Assembly (NCBI GenBank): GCA_963662575.1
Contig: OY759723.1
Coordinates: 2,356,001 to 2,420,000 of the forward strand
DNA from: Bin5 sp963662575
GTDB lineage: Bacteria > Chloroflexota > Anaerolineae > Caldilineales > Caldilineaceae
DNA length: 64,000 nt
Direction of reading: 5' to 3'
A program made the translations under genes and the position numbers. Positions 1-8,781 of this stretch are shown piece after piece (the stretch's first letter is position 1; each line of letters starts with the position of its first letter). The notes below the pieces were generated by a model. The model ran no database searches. It saw nothing but the letters and a program-made list of their open reading frames with translations, and had not been told where the DNA came from.

Positions 1-1
1 C

Positions 2-796
2 CGCCTGAAAGTGCTCAGCGAGCGCGATCCAAGCAAGCTGCCCTGGGGTGAGATGGGCGTTGATATCGTCGTCGAGAGCACCGGCGTCTTTAGCGATCGC
101 GAAAAGGCTGCCCTCCACCTCGCCGCCGGCGCAAAAAAGGTGATCATAAGCGCTCCCGCCAAAGGCGAAGATATCACCATCTGCATGGGTGTCAACAACG
201 AAAAGTACAATCCCGCCAGCCATCACATCATCAGCAATGCCAGCTGCACAACCAACTGCCTGGCCCCCGCGGCCAAGGTCGTAAACGACACCGTCGGCAT
301 CGAGCAAGGGCTGATGACCACCGTGCACTCCTACACGACCGACCAGCGTATCCTTGACTTAGTGCATGATGATCTGCGCCGCGCCAGGGCCGCCGGCATG
401 AACATCATTCCGACCACAACCGGCGCTGCCAGAGCCGTGGCCTTGGTTGTGCCAGAGCTTGAAGGCAAGTTTGACGGCATGGCCATGCGCGTTCCCACAT
501 CCACGGTCAGTGTTGTCGATTTCGTCGCCAAAGTTAGCTCCCCAGGCAAAACCGAAGATCTGCTGGAAGCATTCTCCGCAGCAGCTGAGGGACCAATGCA
601 AGGTATCCTCGATGTCAGCTTTGATCCCCTGGTTAGTTCGGATTTCCAGGGCAATTCACATAGCAGTGTGATCGATGCCGAGTTTACCGCCTGCTACGGT
701 GACCTGGTCAAAGTCGTCACCTGGTACGATAACGAATGGGCCTACAGTGTCAGAGTCACGGATCTCGCCGCCTTCGTTGCCTGCCAGGGCGTCTAG
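2..796 (+). CDS. gap: Glyceraldehyde-3-phosphate dehydrogenase, 5'-truncated by window edge
   Basis: Oxidises and phosphorylates glyceraldehyde-3-phosphate to 1,3-bisphosphoglycerate with NAD(P)+ in glycolysis. The open frame runs in from the left edge (first full codon at 2) and gives 264 residues, so about 70 N-terminal residues with the first part of the nucleotide-binding fold lie outside. Visible family marks are VVESTGVF, the catalytic cysteine in SNASCTTNCLAP and the C-terminal WYDNEWAYSVR. pgk follows after 31 bp on the same strand, so these are probably one transcript. The family call is certain; cofactor preference cannot be read because the N-terminus is missing. Confidence 0.97.
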   Translation, partial: RLKVLSERDPSKLPWGEMGVDIVVESTGVFSDREKAALHLAAGAKKVIISAPAKGEDITICMGVNNEKYNPASHHIISNASCTTNCLAPAAKVVNDTVGIEQGLMTTVHSYTTDQRILDLVHDDLRRARAAGMNIIPTTTGAARAVALVVPELEGKFDGMAMRVPTSTVSVVDFVAKVSSPGKTEDLLEAFSAAAEGPMQGILDVSFDPLVSSDFQGNSHSSVIDAEFTACYGDLVKVVTWYDNEWAYSVRVTDLAAFVACQGV

Positions 797-827
797 CACA
801 AACGCCATCCACCAGAGGCCCCAGTCC

Positions 828-2015
828 GTGACGCGCAAAAGGACCATCCGGGATGTCGACTGGCAAGGCAAGCGCGCGCTCGTCCGCGTCGATTTCAATG
901 TGCCCGTAGACGGCAACGGTCGCATCACCGATGATACCCGCATCCGCGCAACCCTGCCCACCCTTGAATTCATGCGCACGCACGGCGCGTCCCTGGTCTT
1001 GATGAGCCACCTCGGCCGGCCCTCGGGCGAACCGGACCCCCGCTACAGCTTGCAGCCCATCGCACATCGGCTAAGCCAGCTACTCAACACGGAAGTGCGT
1101 TTCCCCGGCGCCTTGACCGGCCCGTCCGTCGAAGCGGCCGCAGCCGACCTCGGCCCGCGCGATGTCATGCTGCTCGAAAACACCCGCTTCCACCCCGGTG
1201 AAACCAGCAACGATCCGGCGCTGAGCGCGGAGCTGGCTCGACTCGGCCACCTCTTTGTCAACGACGCCTTTGGCAGCGCCCACCGCGCCCACGCCAGCAC
1301 AACCGGCGTTGCCGCCCATCTGCCCTCCGTTGCCGGTCTACTGATGGAAAAAGAGTTGAACTACCTGGGCGCAGCGCTCGAAACGCCCGCTCGTCCCTTC
1401 ATCGCCATCCTCGGTGGCGCCAAGGTCAGCGATAAGATCGCCGTCATTAGGAAGCTCCTCCAACAAGTGGATGCCATCCTCATCGGCGGCGGTATGGCCA
1501 ACACATTTCTTGCCGCCGCCGGCTGCCAGATGGAATCCAGCCTTGTCGAAGCCGACGCGCTTGATACGGCCCGAACCTTGCGCTGCACGGGAGATGACAT
1601 CATCCAACTGCCTGTCGATCTCGCCGTCGCCGACCGCTTTACCGCCGACGCCGCCTTCCGCACCGTCAGTGTCACCGAGATCCCAGCTGGGTGGATGGCC
1701 CTCGACATCGGTGAAGCAACAATCGCACACTTCGCCAACCGGCTCGCCGGTGCACGTACTGTTCTCTGGAACGGGCCGATGGGCGTCTTCGAACTTCCCC
1801 CCTTTGCCCGTGGCACAAATGCCATTGCTGAGATGCTGGCCGGGCTGTCCCATGCCACCACAATTATCGGTGGCGGCGACTCAGCCGCGGCCGTGCGCCA
1901 GGCCGGACTGGTCGGGCGGATCTCACACGTGAGCACCGGCGGCGGCGCCAGTCTGGAGTTCCTGGAAGGCAAAGAGCTGCCCGGCGTTGCCGCCCTGAAC
2001 AACGAGGAGGCGTAA
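828..2015 (+). CDS. pgk: Phosphoglycerate kinase
   Basis: Transfers phosphate from 1,3-bisphosphoglycerate to ADP. I chose the GTG at 828 (395 residues): it lies 9 bases after AGAGG and just before the conserved TIRDVDWQGKRALVRVDFNV segment. The frame is open further upstream, but only through gap sequence. Motifs seen: RVDFNVP (substrate site), LMSHLGRP, LENTRFHPGE, GGAKVSDKI in the hinge and GGGDSAAAV in the nucleotide domain. Length is normal for bacterial Pgk. It sits between gap and a small unknown gene 3 bp downstream, in a glycolytic operon. Confidence 0.97.
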   Translation: MTRKRTIRDVDWQGKRALVRVDFNVPVDGNGRITDDTRIRATLPTLEFMRTHGASLVLMSHLGRPSGEPDPRYSLQPIAHRLSQLLNTEVRFPGALTGPSVEAAAADLGPRDVMLLENTRFHPGETSNDPALSAELARLGHLFVNDAFGSAHRAHASTTGVAAHLPSVAGLLMEKELNYLGAALETPARPFIAILGGAKVSDKIAVIRKLLQQVDAILIGGGMANTFLAAAGCQMESSLVEADALDTARTLRCTGDDIIQLPVDLAVADRFTADAAFRTVSVTEIPAGWMALDIGEATIAHFANRLAGARTVLWNGPMGVFELPPFARGTNAIAEMLAGLSHATTIIGGGDSAAAVRQAGLVGRISHVSTGGGASLEFLEGKELPGVAALNNEEA

Positions 2016-2018
2016 CCA

Positions 2019-2399
2019 ATGAGCTTCTTGAAAAGACTAGCATCACTGTTTTCCGGCGGCGGCGGCGGCGGCAGCAATCGCAACTATCCCATTTATGTCT
2101 TCAGCAACCGCTGCCGCGAACCAATCATGGCCGAAATCGATCTGGTCAACACTCTCAGCCGCGATGAAGAGAAGGACAACCAGTTCTACACGCGCAAAGT
2201 GCTGCAAGGCAGCGGCAAGAACCGCTGTTTTACCCAAGTCGAAGTCGAAATCTGGTTCGACCGCAGCAAAAAGGTCTCCCACTATGAAGTCCACGGTGGT
2301 CGTTGGCTTACCGAAGAGGAGTACGAAGAGGAACTGATACGCTTCAACGCTCCTCCCGAGGAGGAAGACCCAGTCGCCGACGACTCCCAGTCAGGCTAG
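2019..2399 (+). CDS. Small acidic protein of unknown function between pgk and tpiA
   Basis: A 126-residue protein whose ATG is 3 bp after the pgk stop; its ribosome site (GAGGAGG) lies inside the end of pgk, so translation is probably coupled. Residues 1-12 are a short amphipathic start (MSFLKRLASLF) followed by a run of six glycines, then a mixed-charge domain with YPIYVFSNRCREPIMAEIDL and VEVEIWFDRSKKVSHYEVHGG, and a strongly acidic tail rich in E and D. No transmembrane segment or known catalytic motif is visible. The operon position suggests a conserved lineage-specific gene; I do not recognise a function. Confidence 0.8.
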   Translation: MSFLKRLASLFSGGGGGGSNRNYPIYVFSNRCREPIMAEIDLVNTLSRDEEKDNQFYTRKVLQGSGKNRCFTQVEVEIWFDRSKKVSHYEVHGGRWLTEEEYEEELIRFNAPPEEEDPVADDSQSG

Positions 2400-2580
2400 A
2401 GCTTGGCCAGCCCGTTCCGGCCCAACCGTTAGCGGCCTTAAACTCTTCCCTTGAGTATCAACAACGCGTGGGGAGTTCACGACGCGGGCACTTACATTGC
2501 AGATCGCTCGCCGTCAGTGCATTCTCAACGCACAGTCTCACGTTTCAAACTGACACAGCTGCCTACGGAGAACACTCGTT

Positions 2581-3348
2581 ATGCGTAAGCCGATGATGGC
2601 CGGCAACTGGAAAATGAACAAAACTGTGCCCGAAGCGCTCGATCTGGCGCGGCAGATCTACCAACTGGTAGGTGACACGAACGTTGTGGAGCAGGTGTTG
2701 TGCCCGCCATCCCTCTGTCTGTACGCGCTAAAGACGTTAACGGCCGACATGCCTTTCTCACTAGGCGCCCAGAATTGCCACTGGCAGGAAAGCGGCGCCT
2801 TCACCGGCGAGATCAGTCCCCCCATGCTGCGGGAACTCGTCGAATATGTCATCATCGGGCACAGTGAGCGCCGGCAGCTGTTCGGTGAAACCGACCAAAC
2901 CGTAAACGAGAAGACCCACGCCGCCTTGGCGCACGACCTGGCTCCAATCGTCTGCGTAGGCGAAAGCCTCGATCAAAATGAGCGGGGCGAAACCGAGTCA
3001 ATCATCACCGCGCAGGTGCGCGCCGCGCTGGACGGTCTCAGCGGCGAGCAGCTGCAATCTCTCGTTATCGCCTACGAGCCGATCTGGGCTATCGGCACGG
3101 GCCGCGCCGCCACCGCGCAAACCGCGGGCGACATCTGTGGCCTGGTTCGCTCTATCTTGGCCGAAATGCATGGCGGAGCCCTCGCAGACGCCACCCGCGT
3201 TCTTTACGGCGGTAGCACAAAACCGGATAATATCAGCGCCATCATGGAACAACCCGATATCGATGGCGCGCTCATTGGCGGTGCATCGCTTGAGGCCGGT
3301 AGTTACGCCGATATGGTGAAAATCACAGCCGAGGTCTACGGCAGCTGA
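2581..3348 (+). CDS. tpiA: Triosephosphate isomerase
   Basis: Interconverts dihydroxyacetone phosphate and glyceraldehyde-3-phosphate. The 255-residue frame is complete. Catalytic residues are visible: Lys11 in GNWKMNK, His94 in IIGHSERR and Glu166 in AYEPIWAIGTG; the phosphate-binding LYGGSTKPDN and ALIGGASL follow. The ATG lies after ACGGAGAACACTCGTT, a usable ribosome site. It ends the gap-pgk-unknown-tpiA block, with a 181-bp non-coding gap before it in which I see no further gene. Confidence 0.97.
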   Translation: MRKPMMAGNWKMNKTVPEALDLARQIYQLVGDTNVVEQVLCPPSLCLYALKTLTADMPFSLGAQNCHWQESGAFTGEISPPMLRELVEYVIIGHSERRQLFGETDQTVNEKTHAALAHDLAPIVCVGESLDQNERGETESIITAQVRAALDGLSGEQLQSLVIAYEPIWAIGTGRAATAQTAGDICGLVRSILAEMHGGALADATRVLYGGSTKPDNISAIMEQPDIDGALIGGASLEAGSYADMVKITAEVYGS

Positions 3349-3468
3349 CGTATGCCTGCTTGGTTCACCTACTGGGAAGGAATAGTCAGAGCTGGACGAA
3401 AAAAGTGTGAAGAGTGAGACTAGCTTCCTCTCTCCTTTCTTCTCTTCACTCTCTCCTCGAATTCCCTC

Positions 3469-4221
3469 ATGTCTCCATTCTCTCCATATCTGTTTTTCGT
3501 CCTCTTCTTCGTCCTGCTCGCCGCTCTGTGGTGGCTGAGCTGGCGAATCGGCCTGTTGATCCAGGAGATCGTCTATCTGATCACCGGCTCGGACGACCTG
3601 GCGATGGTGATTCTATTCCTGATCTACCTGCCGGGCATTCTCATCCACGAGACCTCCCACTGGCTCGTTGCCAGGATTCTCGGTTTGAAAACGAGCAAGT
3701 TTAGGGTATGGCCGAAATATTCCCGCAATACAATCGGTTTGGGAAGTGTGACGGTTTCGTCCGGGGGCGTAATCTGGGACAGCCTGGTGGGGTTGGCGCC
3801 GCTTCTGGTCGGGTCGGCGTTGATCGTACTTATCGGTGAGCAAGTCTTCGACACGCAGACAGTCGCCTTCGCCTGGCGTACAGGTAGACTGCTCGACGGG
3901 CTGACCTTTGTCGCAGACGGCTTGGCCCACAGGCCGGACAGCTTGCTCTGGAGCTATCTCCTCTTCGCTATCGCCAACGCTATGATGCCCAGCGCCAGCG
4001 ACCGCGCGCCGCTGAAATCACTGGGCATCTATATCTTCCTCATCGGCGCGCTGTTTGTGCTCATCGATCAGTCGGGCCGCAATGTTGTCCTGTTGCTGGA
4101 CTTCCTCCTCGGTCCCATACAATTGCTGACCGGCGCTTTCTTCCTGGTCGCGGCTATCGATCTGGCGATATTCATGCTACTGCTCGCCTTGGGAGCCGTG
4201 TGGAATACACTCTTTACATAG
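3469..4221 (+). CDS. Integral membrane protein with HExxH motif, possible site-2-type metalloprotease
   Basis: A 250-residue protein with about five to six hydrophobic segments (near residues 5-30, 42-60, 105-125, 160-175, 185-205 and 215-245). The sequence ILIHETSHWLVARILGL at about residues 60-76 puts an HExxH zinc motif in a membrane helix, as in M50 (site-2) proteases, and NAMMPSASDRAP at about residues 168-179 could supply the third ligand seen in that family. No PDZ domain is visible. Known family behaviour would be cleavage of membrane-bound substrates; that role is inferred from the motifs alone. It starts 120 bp after tpiA, behind a pyrimidine-rich stretch. Confidence 0.75.
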   Translation: MSPFSPYLFFVLFFVLLAALWWLSWRIGLLIQEIVYLITGSDDLAMVILFLIYLPGILIHETSHWLVARILGLKTSKFRVWPKYSRNTIGLGSVTVSSGGVIWDSLVGLAPLLVGSALIVLIGEQVFDTQTVAFAWRTGRLLDGLTFVADGLAHRPDSLLWSYLLFAIANAMMPSASDRAPLKSLGIYIFLIGALFVLIDQSGRNVVLLLDFLLGPIQLLTGAFFLVAAIDLAIFMLLLALGAVWNTLFT

Positions 4222-4320
4222 TTGCCGTGCGCACAGTTTCCTCCGCCGTCTGTCCAAACCTGCCGGCTGCGCGCGTTATGCCGGGCCCTCCCGGCATTGA
4301 AGTGCTCAATCCGCTAAAGT

Positions 4321-5691
4321 CTATAGCGACGGCACCTTTTCCAGACTCGCCCGAATCGCCTCCTCCGGGTAGTCGAAATCCTCCAGATTGTCGGCCAGAT
4401 GCTGCTCGTAGGCAGCCAGATCGAAGTGGCCGTGGCCGCACATGTTGAATGCGATCACTTTGCTCTCGCCGCTTTCTTTGCACGCCAACGCTTCCTGCAT
4501 CGCCCCCCAGATCGCATGTGCCGGTTCGGGCGCAGGCAGTATCCCCTCCGCATGCGTGAACGAGAGCGCGGCCTCGAATATTGCCCGCTGCTGAACACTG
4601 ACCGCCTCGATCAAACCTGCCGCATGCAGGGCGCTGACCTGTGCGCTCATTCCATGGTAACGCAGCCCGCCGGCGTGGATCGGCGCCGGCACAAAGTCGT
4701 GGCCAAGTGTGTGCATCTTGATCAGCGGCGTCATCTGCGCCGTGTCTCCGAAATCATAGGTATAGACCCCCCGCGTTAAACTCGGCGCGGCCGCCGGTTC
4801 GACCGCCACCACGCGGGCGTTCCTGCCGCCGCTGATGTTCTCCTTCAGGAAAGGGAAAGCGAATCCGCCAAAATTGCTGCCGCCCCCCGTACATCCAACC
4901 AGCACGTCCGGCCAGTCTTCCCCAAACGCCTCCAACCCACTGATCACCTCCTGGCCCACGATCGTCTGGTGCAGCAGCACGTGATTCAGGACCGAACCAA
5001 GCGAGTACTTCGTATCCTCACGCGTGGCCGCATCCTCCACCGCCTCAGAAATCGCAATTCCCAGGCTGCCCGTGCTGTCCGGATGCTCTGACAGGATCTG
5101 GCGGCCCGCGTTCGTGTCCTGACTGGGGCTGGGCACAACTTCCGCTCCCCACGTCTGCATCATGACCTTCCGGTAGGGTTTCTGTTCATAGCTGACCCGC
5201 ACCATATAGACTTTGCACTCCATCCCAAAAACCTGGCAAGCGAAACTGAGCGCACTGCCCCACTGTCCAGCCCCGGTCTCCGTAGCAAGGCGGGTGACAC
5301 CCTCCTCCTTGTTGTAAAAGACTTGAGGCACGGCAGTATTCGGCTTATGGCTGCCGGCCGGGCTGACGCCTTCATACTTGTAATAGATCCGGGCCGGCGT
5401 ATCCAGTGCTTTCTCCCATTCATGCGCCCGGATCAGAGGCGTCGGCCGCCAAATTCGATATACATCCTGCACCGGCTCAGGAATCTCGATGTAGCGCTCG
5501 GCGCTTACTTCCTGCATAATCAGTGACATGGGAAAAAGGGGCGCCAGATCGTCCGGCCCAATCGGCTGACCCGTACCCGGATGCAGCGGTGGCGGCAGTT
5601 CAACCCCCGCAGCCGGCAAATCCGCGTTGATGTTGTACCAGTGAGTCGGCATCTCCGACTCGTTCAAGATTACCTTCTTCTGTCTCGCCAT
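4321..5691 (-). CDS. TrpB-like pyridoxal-phosphate enzyme (TrpB2 type)
   Basis: A PLP-dependent beta-type enzyme of 456 residues, longer than canonical TrpB1 (about 400) and of the size of the TrpB2 group. The PLP lysine is in AGSHKPNTA and the phosphate-binding glycines in GCTGGGSNFGG. I chose ATG 5691 over the upstream alternative at 5745 because GGAGGG lies 6 bases before it and the family N-terminus ILNESEMPTHWYNI follows. TrpB2 proteins join indole and serine (or phosphoserine) to tryptophan. No trpA or other trp gene is nearby, so an indole-salvage role is possible but only inferred. Confidence 0.92.
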   Translation of the reverse strand: MARQKKVILNESEMPTHWYNINADLPAAGVELPPPLHPGTGQPIGPDDLAPLFPMSLIMQEVSAERYIEIPEPVQDVYRIWRPTPLIRAHEWEKALDTPARIYYKYEGVSPAGSHKPNTAVPQVFYNKEEGVTRLATETGAGQWGSALSFACQVFGMECKVYMVRVSYEQKPYRKVMMQTWGAEVVPSPSQDTNAGRQILSEHPDSTGSLGIAISEAVEDAATREDTKYSLGSVLNHVLLHQTIVGQEVISGLEAFGEDWPDVLVGCTGGGSNFGGFAFPFLKENISGGRNARVVAVEPAAAPSLTRGVYTYDFGDTAQMTPLIKMHTLGHDFVPAPIHAGGLRYHGMSAQVSALHAAGLIEAVSVQQRAIFEAALSFTHAEGILPAPEPAHAIWGAMQEALACKESGESKVIAFNMCGHGHFDLAAYEQHLADNLEDFDYPEEAIRASLEKVPSL

Positions 5692-5868
5692 TTCGTCCCT
5701 CCGTTCGCTATAGAAAATATCAGTCTGATGGTTACTACGCAGCAATAGTCAGTGAGCGATCTCGCAAAACAGCCTCGCCTTGGGATCCAAATCGCCTACT
5801 TTCCGGCATCCCTTCCCCCTTTTCCCCTAAGCTCGATGGCCCGACTCAGGGCTGGCAATCGCATGTCT

Positions 5869-6300
5869 GGGCCTTCGCCCGTCCCCTGAATAAGGGTACT
5901 CTCCCCGCAACGCACCCCTCAAAACCCACGCTGTAGCCATAGACAACCGTCGCTTCAAGCCGGCTATACCACTGTCCAAAACGTAAAGAATAAGACTGTA
6001 TCATTACAGGGAGGCAGGGCAGGTCAAATATGACAACCCTTGACTATAAAAGACACGATTGACAATATTACTGGCATTAAAGCCGTGCTACAGCAATCCT
6101 GCAAGTCCTGACTCCGACAAACCATTTCCCCGAATTCCAGAATATTTCAGTAACTACGCTGCCGCAACTGATTCGCAACCCTGAACGAGGCAAGCAAAGG
6201 TGTTAGTTCTCCCTTCACTATTGTATTTTGGGCGGTCGGGCCTTCGGCCCTCCCTTGTGCAGGGGCTGCGCCCCCGCAACGCCCCCCTCCAAAACCATCC
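5869..6300. repeat. Two diverged copies of a GC-rich ~62-bp element in the trpB2-trxA gap
   Basis: Copy A is at 5869-5930 and copy B at 6238-6300, same orientation. Both start GGGCCTTCG and share CCCCGCAACGC followed by CCCCTC and AAAACC, with moderate divergence between. The centre of B can fold (CCCTTGTGCAGGGG). They lie in a stretch of about 800 bases (5692-6498) where I find no credible gene; short open frames here have no family features. The spacing and form resemble dispersed REP-like elements, but only two copies are visible. Confidence 0.6.
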
Positions 6301-6498
6301 CTCACCGACCGTGTGCCTTCATCGCAACGTGTCTGCTGGCGAGTATGGCGGCGGCTGTACACCAGCTGCGTCACCAAGAGCCTGCATGCTTCCAAGGATG
6401 ACTGGCCGGCCAACTACTATGGCTTAGTAATTACCGTGGACAAAAAGAAGTTGCCGTTCTTCGCGGTCCTTAGTTGCCCTTCGCGGCCCTTCGTGGAC

Positions 6499-6531
6499 AA
6501 AAAAGACCCGCCGCGTTTGCAGCAGGTCTTT
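6499..6531 (-). terminator. Rho-independent terminator after trxA
   Basis: On the minus strand a 13-bp stem (AAAGACCTGCTGC / GCGGCGGGTCTTT, with G-U pairs) closes a 4-base loop and runs into six Ts. It starts 25 bases past the trxA stop, so it ends that transcript. Confidence 0.85.
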
Positions 6532-6555
6532 GCAAATATAAATCTTATTCGATTA

Positions 6556-6885
6556 TCAGTTCAGGTGCGCCTGAATTTTCCCCAGCAACTGGGCTTTCTG
6601 CTGGAAGCCAACGATCGTTTCCACCTGTTGACCGCCTTTGAACAACATCAGCGTTGGAATGCTCATAACGCCAAATGCCATCGCTGTGCTCTGATTCTCG
6701 TCCACATCCAGCTTGCCGATCGTCAGTTTGCCGTCCAGTTCGGTAGCAATCTCATCCAGCACCGGTGCGATCATCTTGCACGGGCCACACCATTCCGCCC
6801 AAAAATCTACCAAAACCGGGACATCCGCTTGGATGACTTCATCTTCAAAATTCGCGTCTGTGACAACTACTGTGTTCTCGCCCAT
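6556..6885 (-). CDS. trxA: Thioredoxin
   Basis: A cytoplasmic dithiol reductant for ribonucleotide reductase and other proteins. The 109-residue product has the active site WAEWCGPCK (Cys33, Cys36), the buried aspartate in VLVDFW and the cis-proline loop SIPTL. ATG 6885 is preferred to an upstream ATG at 6927 because AGGAGA precedes it and MGENTVVVTDANF matches the usual thioredoxin N-terminus. A strong terminator follows, and about 185 bp of non-coding DNA separates it from the next gene, so it is likely transcribed alone. Confidence 0.97.
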   Translation of the reverse strand: MGENTVVVTDANFEDEVIQADVPVLVDFWAEWCGPCKMIAPVLDEIATELDGKLTIGKLDVDENQSTAMAFGVMSIPTLMLFKGGQQVETIVGFQQKAQLLGKIQAHLN

Positions 6886-7100
6886 TTTCTCGTCTCCTAC
6901 TCCTGTATGCGAGCGTAAAAAGTGCAACCTTGCGCCATAAACGTCTTCAACCCGCCAGACAATAACAAGTGTAACAAGAAAGGTCCGGCGCGGCTGTAGA
7001 CTTAACTACAAAAATCATGGTACGTCCTATGGAGGGCAAAAGTCAAAACTCCGCCCCAGCCGATTCCTACTATCTGCGCACTCCCTGCGTGCGAATATTG

Positions 7101-7715
7101 TCAGCCATCCTTCTGCCTCCGTCGTAGAAAAGCGGCGAACTCTTCACTGTCTAAGGCCCCCGCCCGCGGCGGCGCAGTTTCGGGCTCGCGGGCAATCGGC
7201 GCCTCCTCAACAATCGTCACTTCTTCTTCCGTCCCAAGCCGGGCCGTAACCGACGGAATCACACTCAGGATGCTTTCCAGAAACGTCGCTGTCAGCGCCT
7301 CCTGGCCAGGCAGGTTGACTATCAAAGTGCGGCCGCGGATGCCTGCAACGCCTCTATCCAACAAAGCCATGGGATTGGTCGCCGCGGCCCTTGCCCGCAT
7401 CGTCTCCGACAGGGAGGGCATCATCCGCTCCAATACAGCGGCGGTGGCTTCGGGTACAATCTCATCTGCCGATGGTCCCGGGGCCGGAAACGTACCGCCC
7501 ACCGTCACAATTAGGTCAATCTCTTCTTCATCGCACCAGTGCCGCAGTGTTTCCTCTATCTGGTAGCGATGAGGTGCTGCATAGACGCGGCTGGCAAGGG
7601 GCAGTATTCTATCCAGAGCCCCGCCCAGCATTCCTTGCACTTCGGCCAGAACTGCATCTGCATCTGCAGAGTCAGTCGATTTGGCAATGAAAAGAAGTCC
7701 GCATCGGATCAGCAT
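7101..7715 (-). CDS. MoaB/MogA-like molybdopterin-binding domain protein with altered motif
   Basis: A 204-residue protein resembling molybdopterin adenylyltransferases (MogA/MoaB), which activate molybdopterin with ATP. The second family motif is well kept (RGVAGIRGRTLIVNLPG), and ADEIVPEAT corresponds to the usual aspartate-bearing segment. The first motif, normally TTGGTG, reads TVGGTF here with extra residues (PAPGPSA) before the acidic part. A charged 35-residue tail follows the domain. No other molybdenum-cofactor gene is in the window, and the rpsI terminator lies upstream, so it probably has its own promoter. The fold is likely; activity is uncertain. Confidence 0.8.
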   Translation of the reverse strand: MLIRCGLLFIAKSTDSADADAVLAEVQGMLGGALDRILPLASRVYAAPHRYQIEETLRHWCDEEEIDLIVTVGGTFPAPGPSADEIVPEATAAVLERMMPSLSETMRARAAATNPMALLDRGVAGIRGRTLIVNLPGQEALTATFLESILSVIPSVTARLGTEEEVTIVEEAPIAREPETAPPRAGALDSEEFAAFLRRRQKDG

Positions 7716-7831
7716 GAATGTCGGATTCTCCTTCCACGTGACGAGACCTATCGTCTTCGCCGCGACCTGGCCCGCGGATCAGAAAGATCTAATCCGGGTC
7801 CAATCTACATCCAGTTGAAAAACAGATGAAC

Positions 7832-7858
7832 AAAAAGCGATGGCTAAGCCACCGCTTT
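7832..7858 (-). terminator. Rho-independent terminator ending the ribosomal protein cluster
   Basis: Minus-strand hairpin with an 11-bp stem (AAAGCGGTGGC / GCCATCGCTTT, one G-U pair), loop TTA, then a run of Ts. It lies 30 bases after the rpsI stop and marks the end of the long ribosomal transcription unit. Confidence 0.88.
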
Positions 7859-7888
7859 CAATATTCGCTTATTGATGATGAATAATGC

Positions 7889-8278
7889 TCACCGTTTGGT
7901 GTACTGCGGGGCCTTGCGCGCCCGTTTGAGACCTGGCTTCATCCGTTCTTTCACGCGTGCATCGCGCGTGAGAAAACCGGCGGCCTTCAAAGTAGGCCGC
8001 AGATTCGGATCCGCAGCCACTAATGCGCGGGCCAACCCGTGACGAGCTGCATGGGCCTGGCCGCCTTCTCCACCGCCATGCACCTTGATACTGATGTTAA
8101 AGCTGTTCTCCGTTCCGGTCAGATTCAGCGGTTGACGAATCACCATCTGATCCAAGGCGCGCCCGAAGTAAACGTCCATCGGCAGGCTGTTTGCGATAAT
8201 CTCCCCATCGCCCTCATACAGACGCACGCGTGCCGTGGCGCTCTTGCGCCGTCCAACCGCCTCGATATACTCACTCAT
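7889..8278 (-). CDS. rpsI: 30S ribosomal protein S9
   Basis: Small-subunit protein of 129 residues whose C-terminal tail reaches the P-site tRNA. Seen: YIEAVGRRKSATARVRLY at the N-terminus, the central INVHGGG-like IKVHGGGEGGQAHAARHG and the invariant basic end ARKAPQYTKR. It overlaps the end of rplM by 8 bases, the universal L13-S9 gene pair. It is the last gene before the terminator at 7832. Confidence 0.98.
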   Translation of the reverse strand: MSEYIEAVGRRKSATARVRLYEGDGEIIANSLPMDVYFGRALDQMVIRQPLNLTGTENSFNISIKVHGGGEGGQAHAARHGLARALVAADPNLRPTLKAAGFLTRDARVKERMKPGLKRARKAPQYTKR

Positions 8279-8723
8279 ATCTGCTCTCCTGCAGTTTCAG
8301 CACTTTGGGCTTTTGGGCCATGTGCGGGTGATCCGGACCGGCGTAGACTCTCAGCTTTTTCATCTGAGCCCGGCCGAGCCGCGTCTTGGGAACCATGCCC
8401 TTGACCGCTTCATAGATTATCTTGTTCGGTTGTCGTTCCAACTGCTCCCGCATCGTTCGGCTCTTCAAACCGCCAGGATAACGCGAGTGCCGGTAGTAGC
8501 GCTTATCATCCAGTCGGTTACCCGTGACATGGAATTTTTCGCAGTTAACCACTATCACAAAGTCTCCACAGTCCACATTGGGCGTGAAACTCGGTTTGTG
8601 TTTGCCCCGTAGGACCTGCGCGATCTCCGACGCCAGCCGGCCGAGTGTCTTGCCCGTCGCGTCGACAACCCACCATTCACGCCCGCTCTTGGCCTCTTCA
8701 TAGGTTAAGCTCAGTGTCTTCAC
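8271..8723 (-). CDS. rplM: 50S ribosomal protein L13
   Basis: Early-assembling large-subunit protein, 150 residues. The family signature WWVVDATGKTLGRLAS at the N-terminus, CGDFVIVVNCEKFHVTGN and KGMVPKTRLGRAQMKKLRVYAG are present. Its stop lies within the start of rpsI, so the two are translationally coupled. truA ends 58 bp upstream on the same strand. Confidence 0.98.
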   Translation of the reverse strand: MKTLSLTYEEAKSGREWWVVDATGKTLGRLASEIAQVLRGKHKPSFTPNVDCGDFVIVVNCEKFHVTGNRLDDKRYYRHSRYPGGLKSRTMREQLERQPNKIIYEAVKGMVPKTRLGRAQMKKLRVYAGPDHPHMAQKPKVLKLQESRYE

Positions 8724-8781
8724 CCTGTATTCTCCTCATTCACACCTGCAAGCAGGCTTTCTGCCACCCACGCCATATCTT

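Noticed and set aside
6147..6413. Small minus-strand open frame between trpB2 and trxA
   Set aside because: Covers repeat copy B, no motif or ribosome site.
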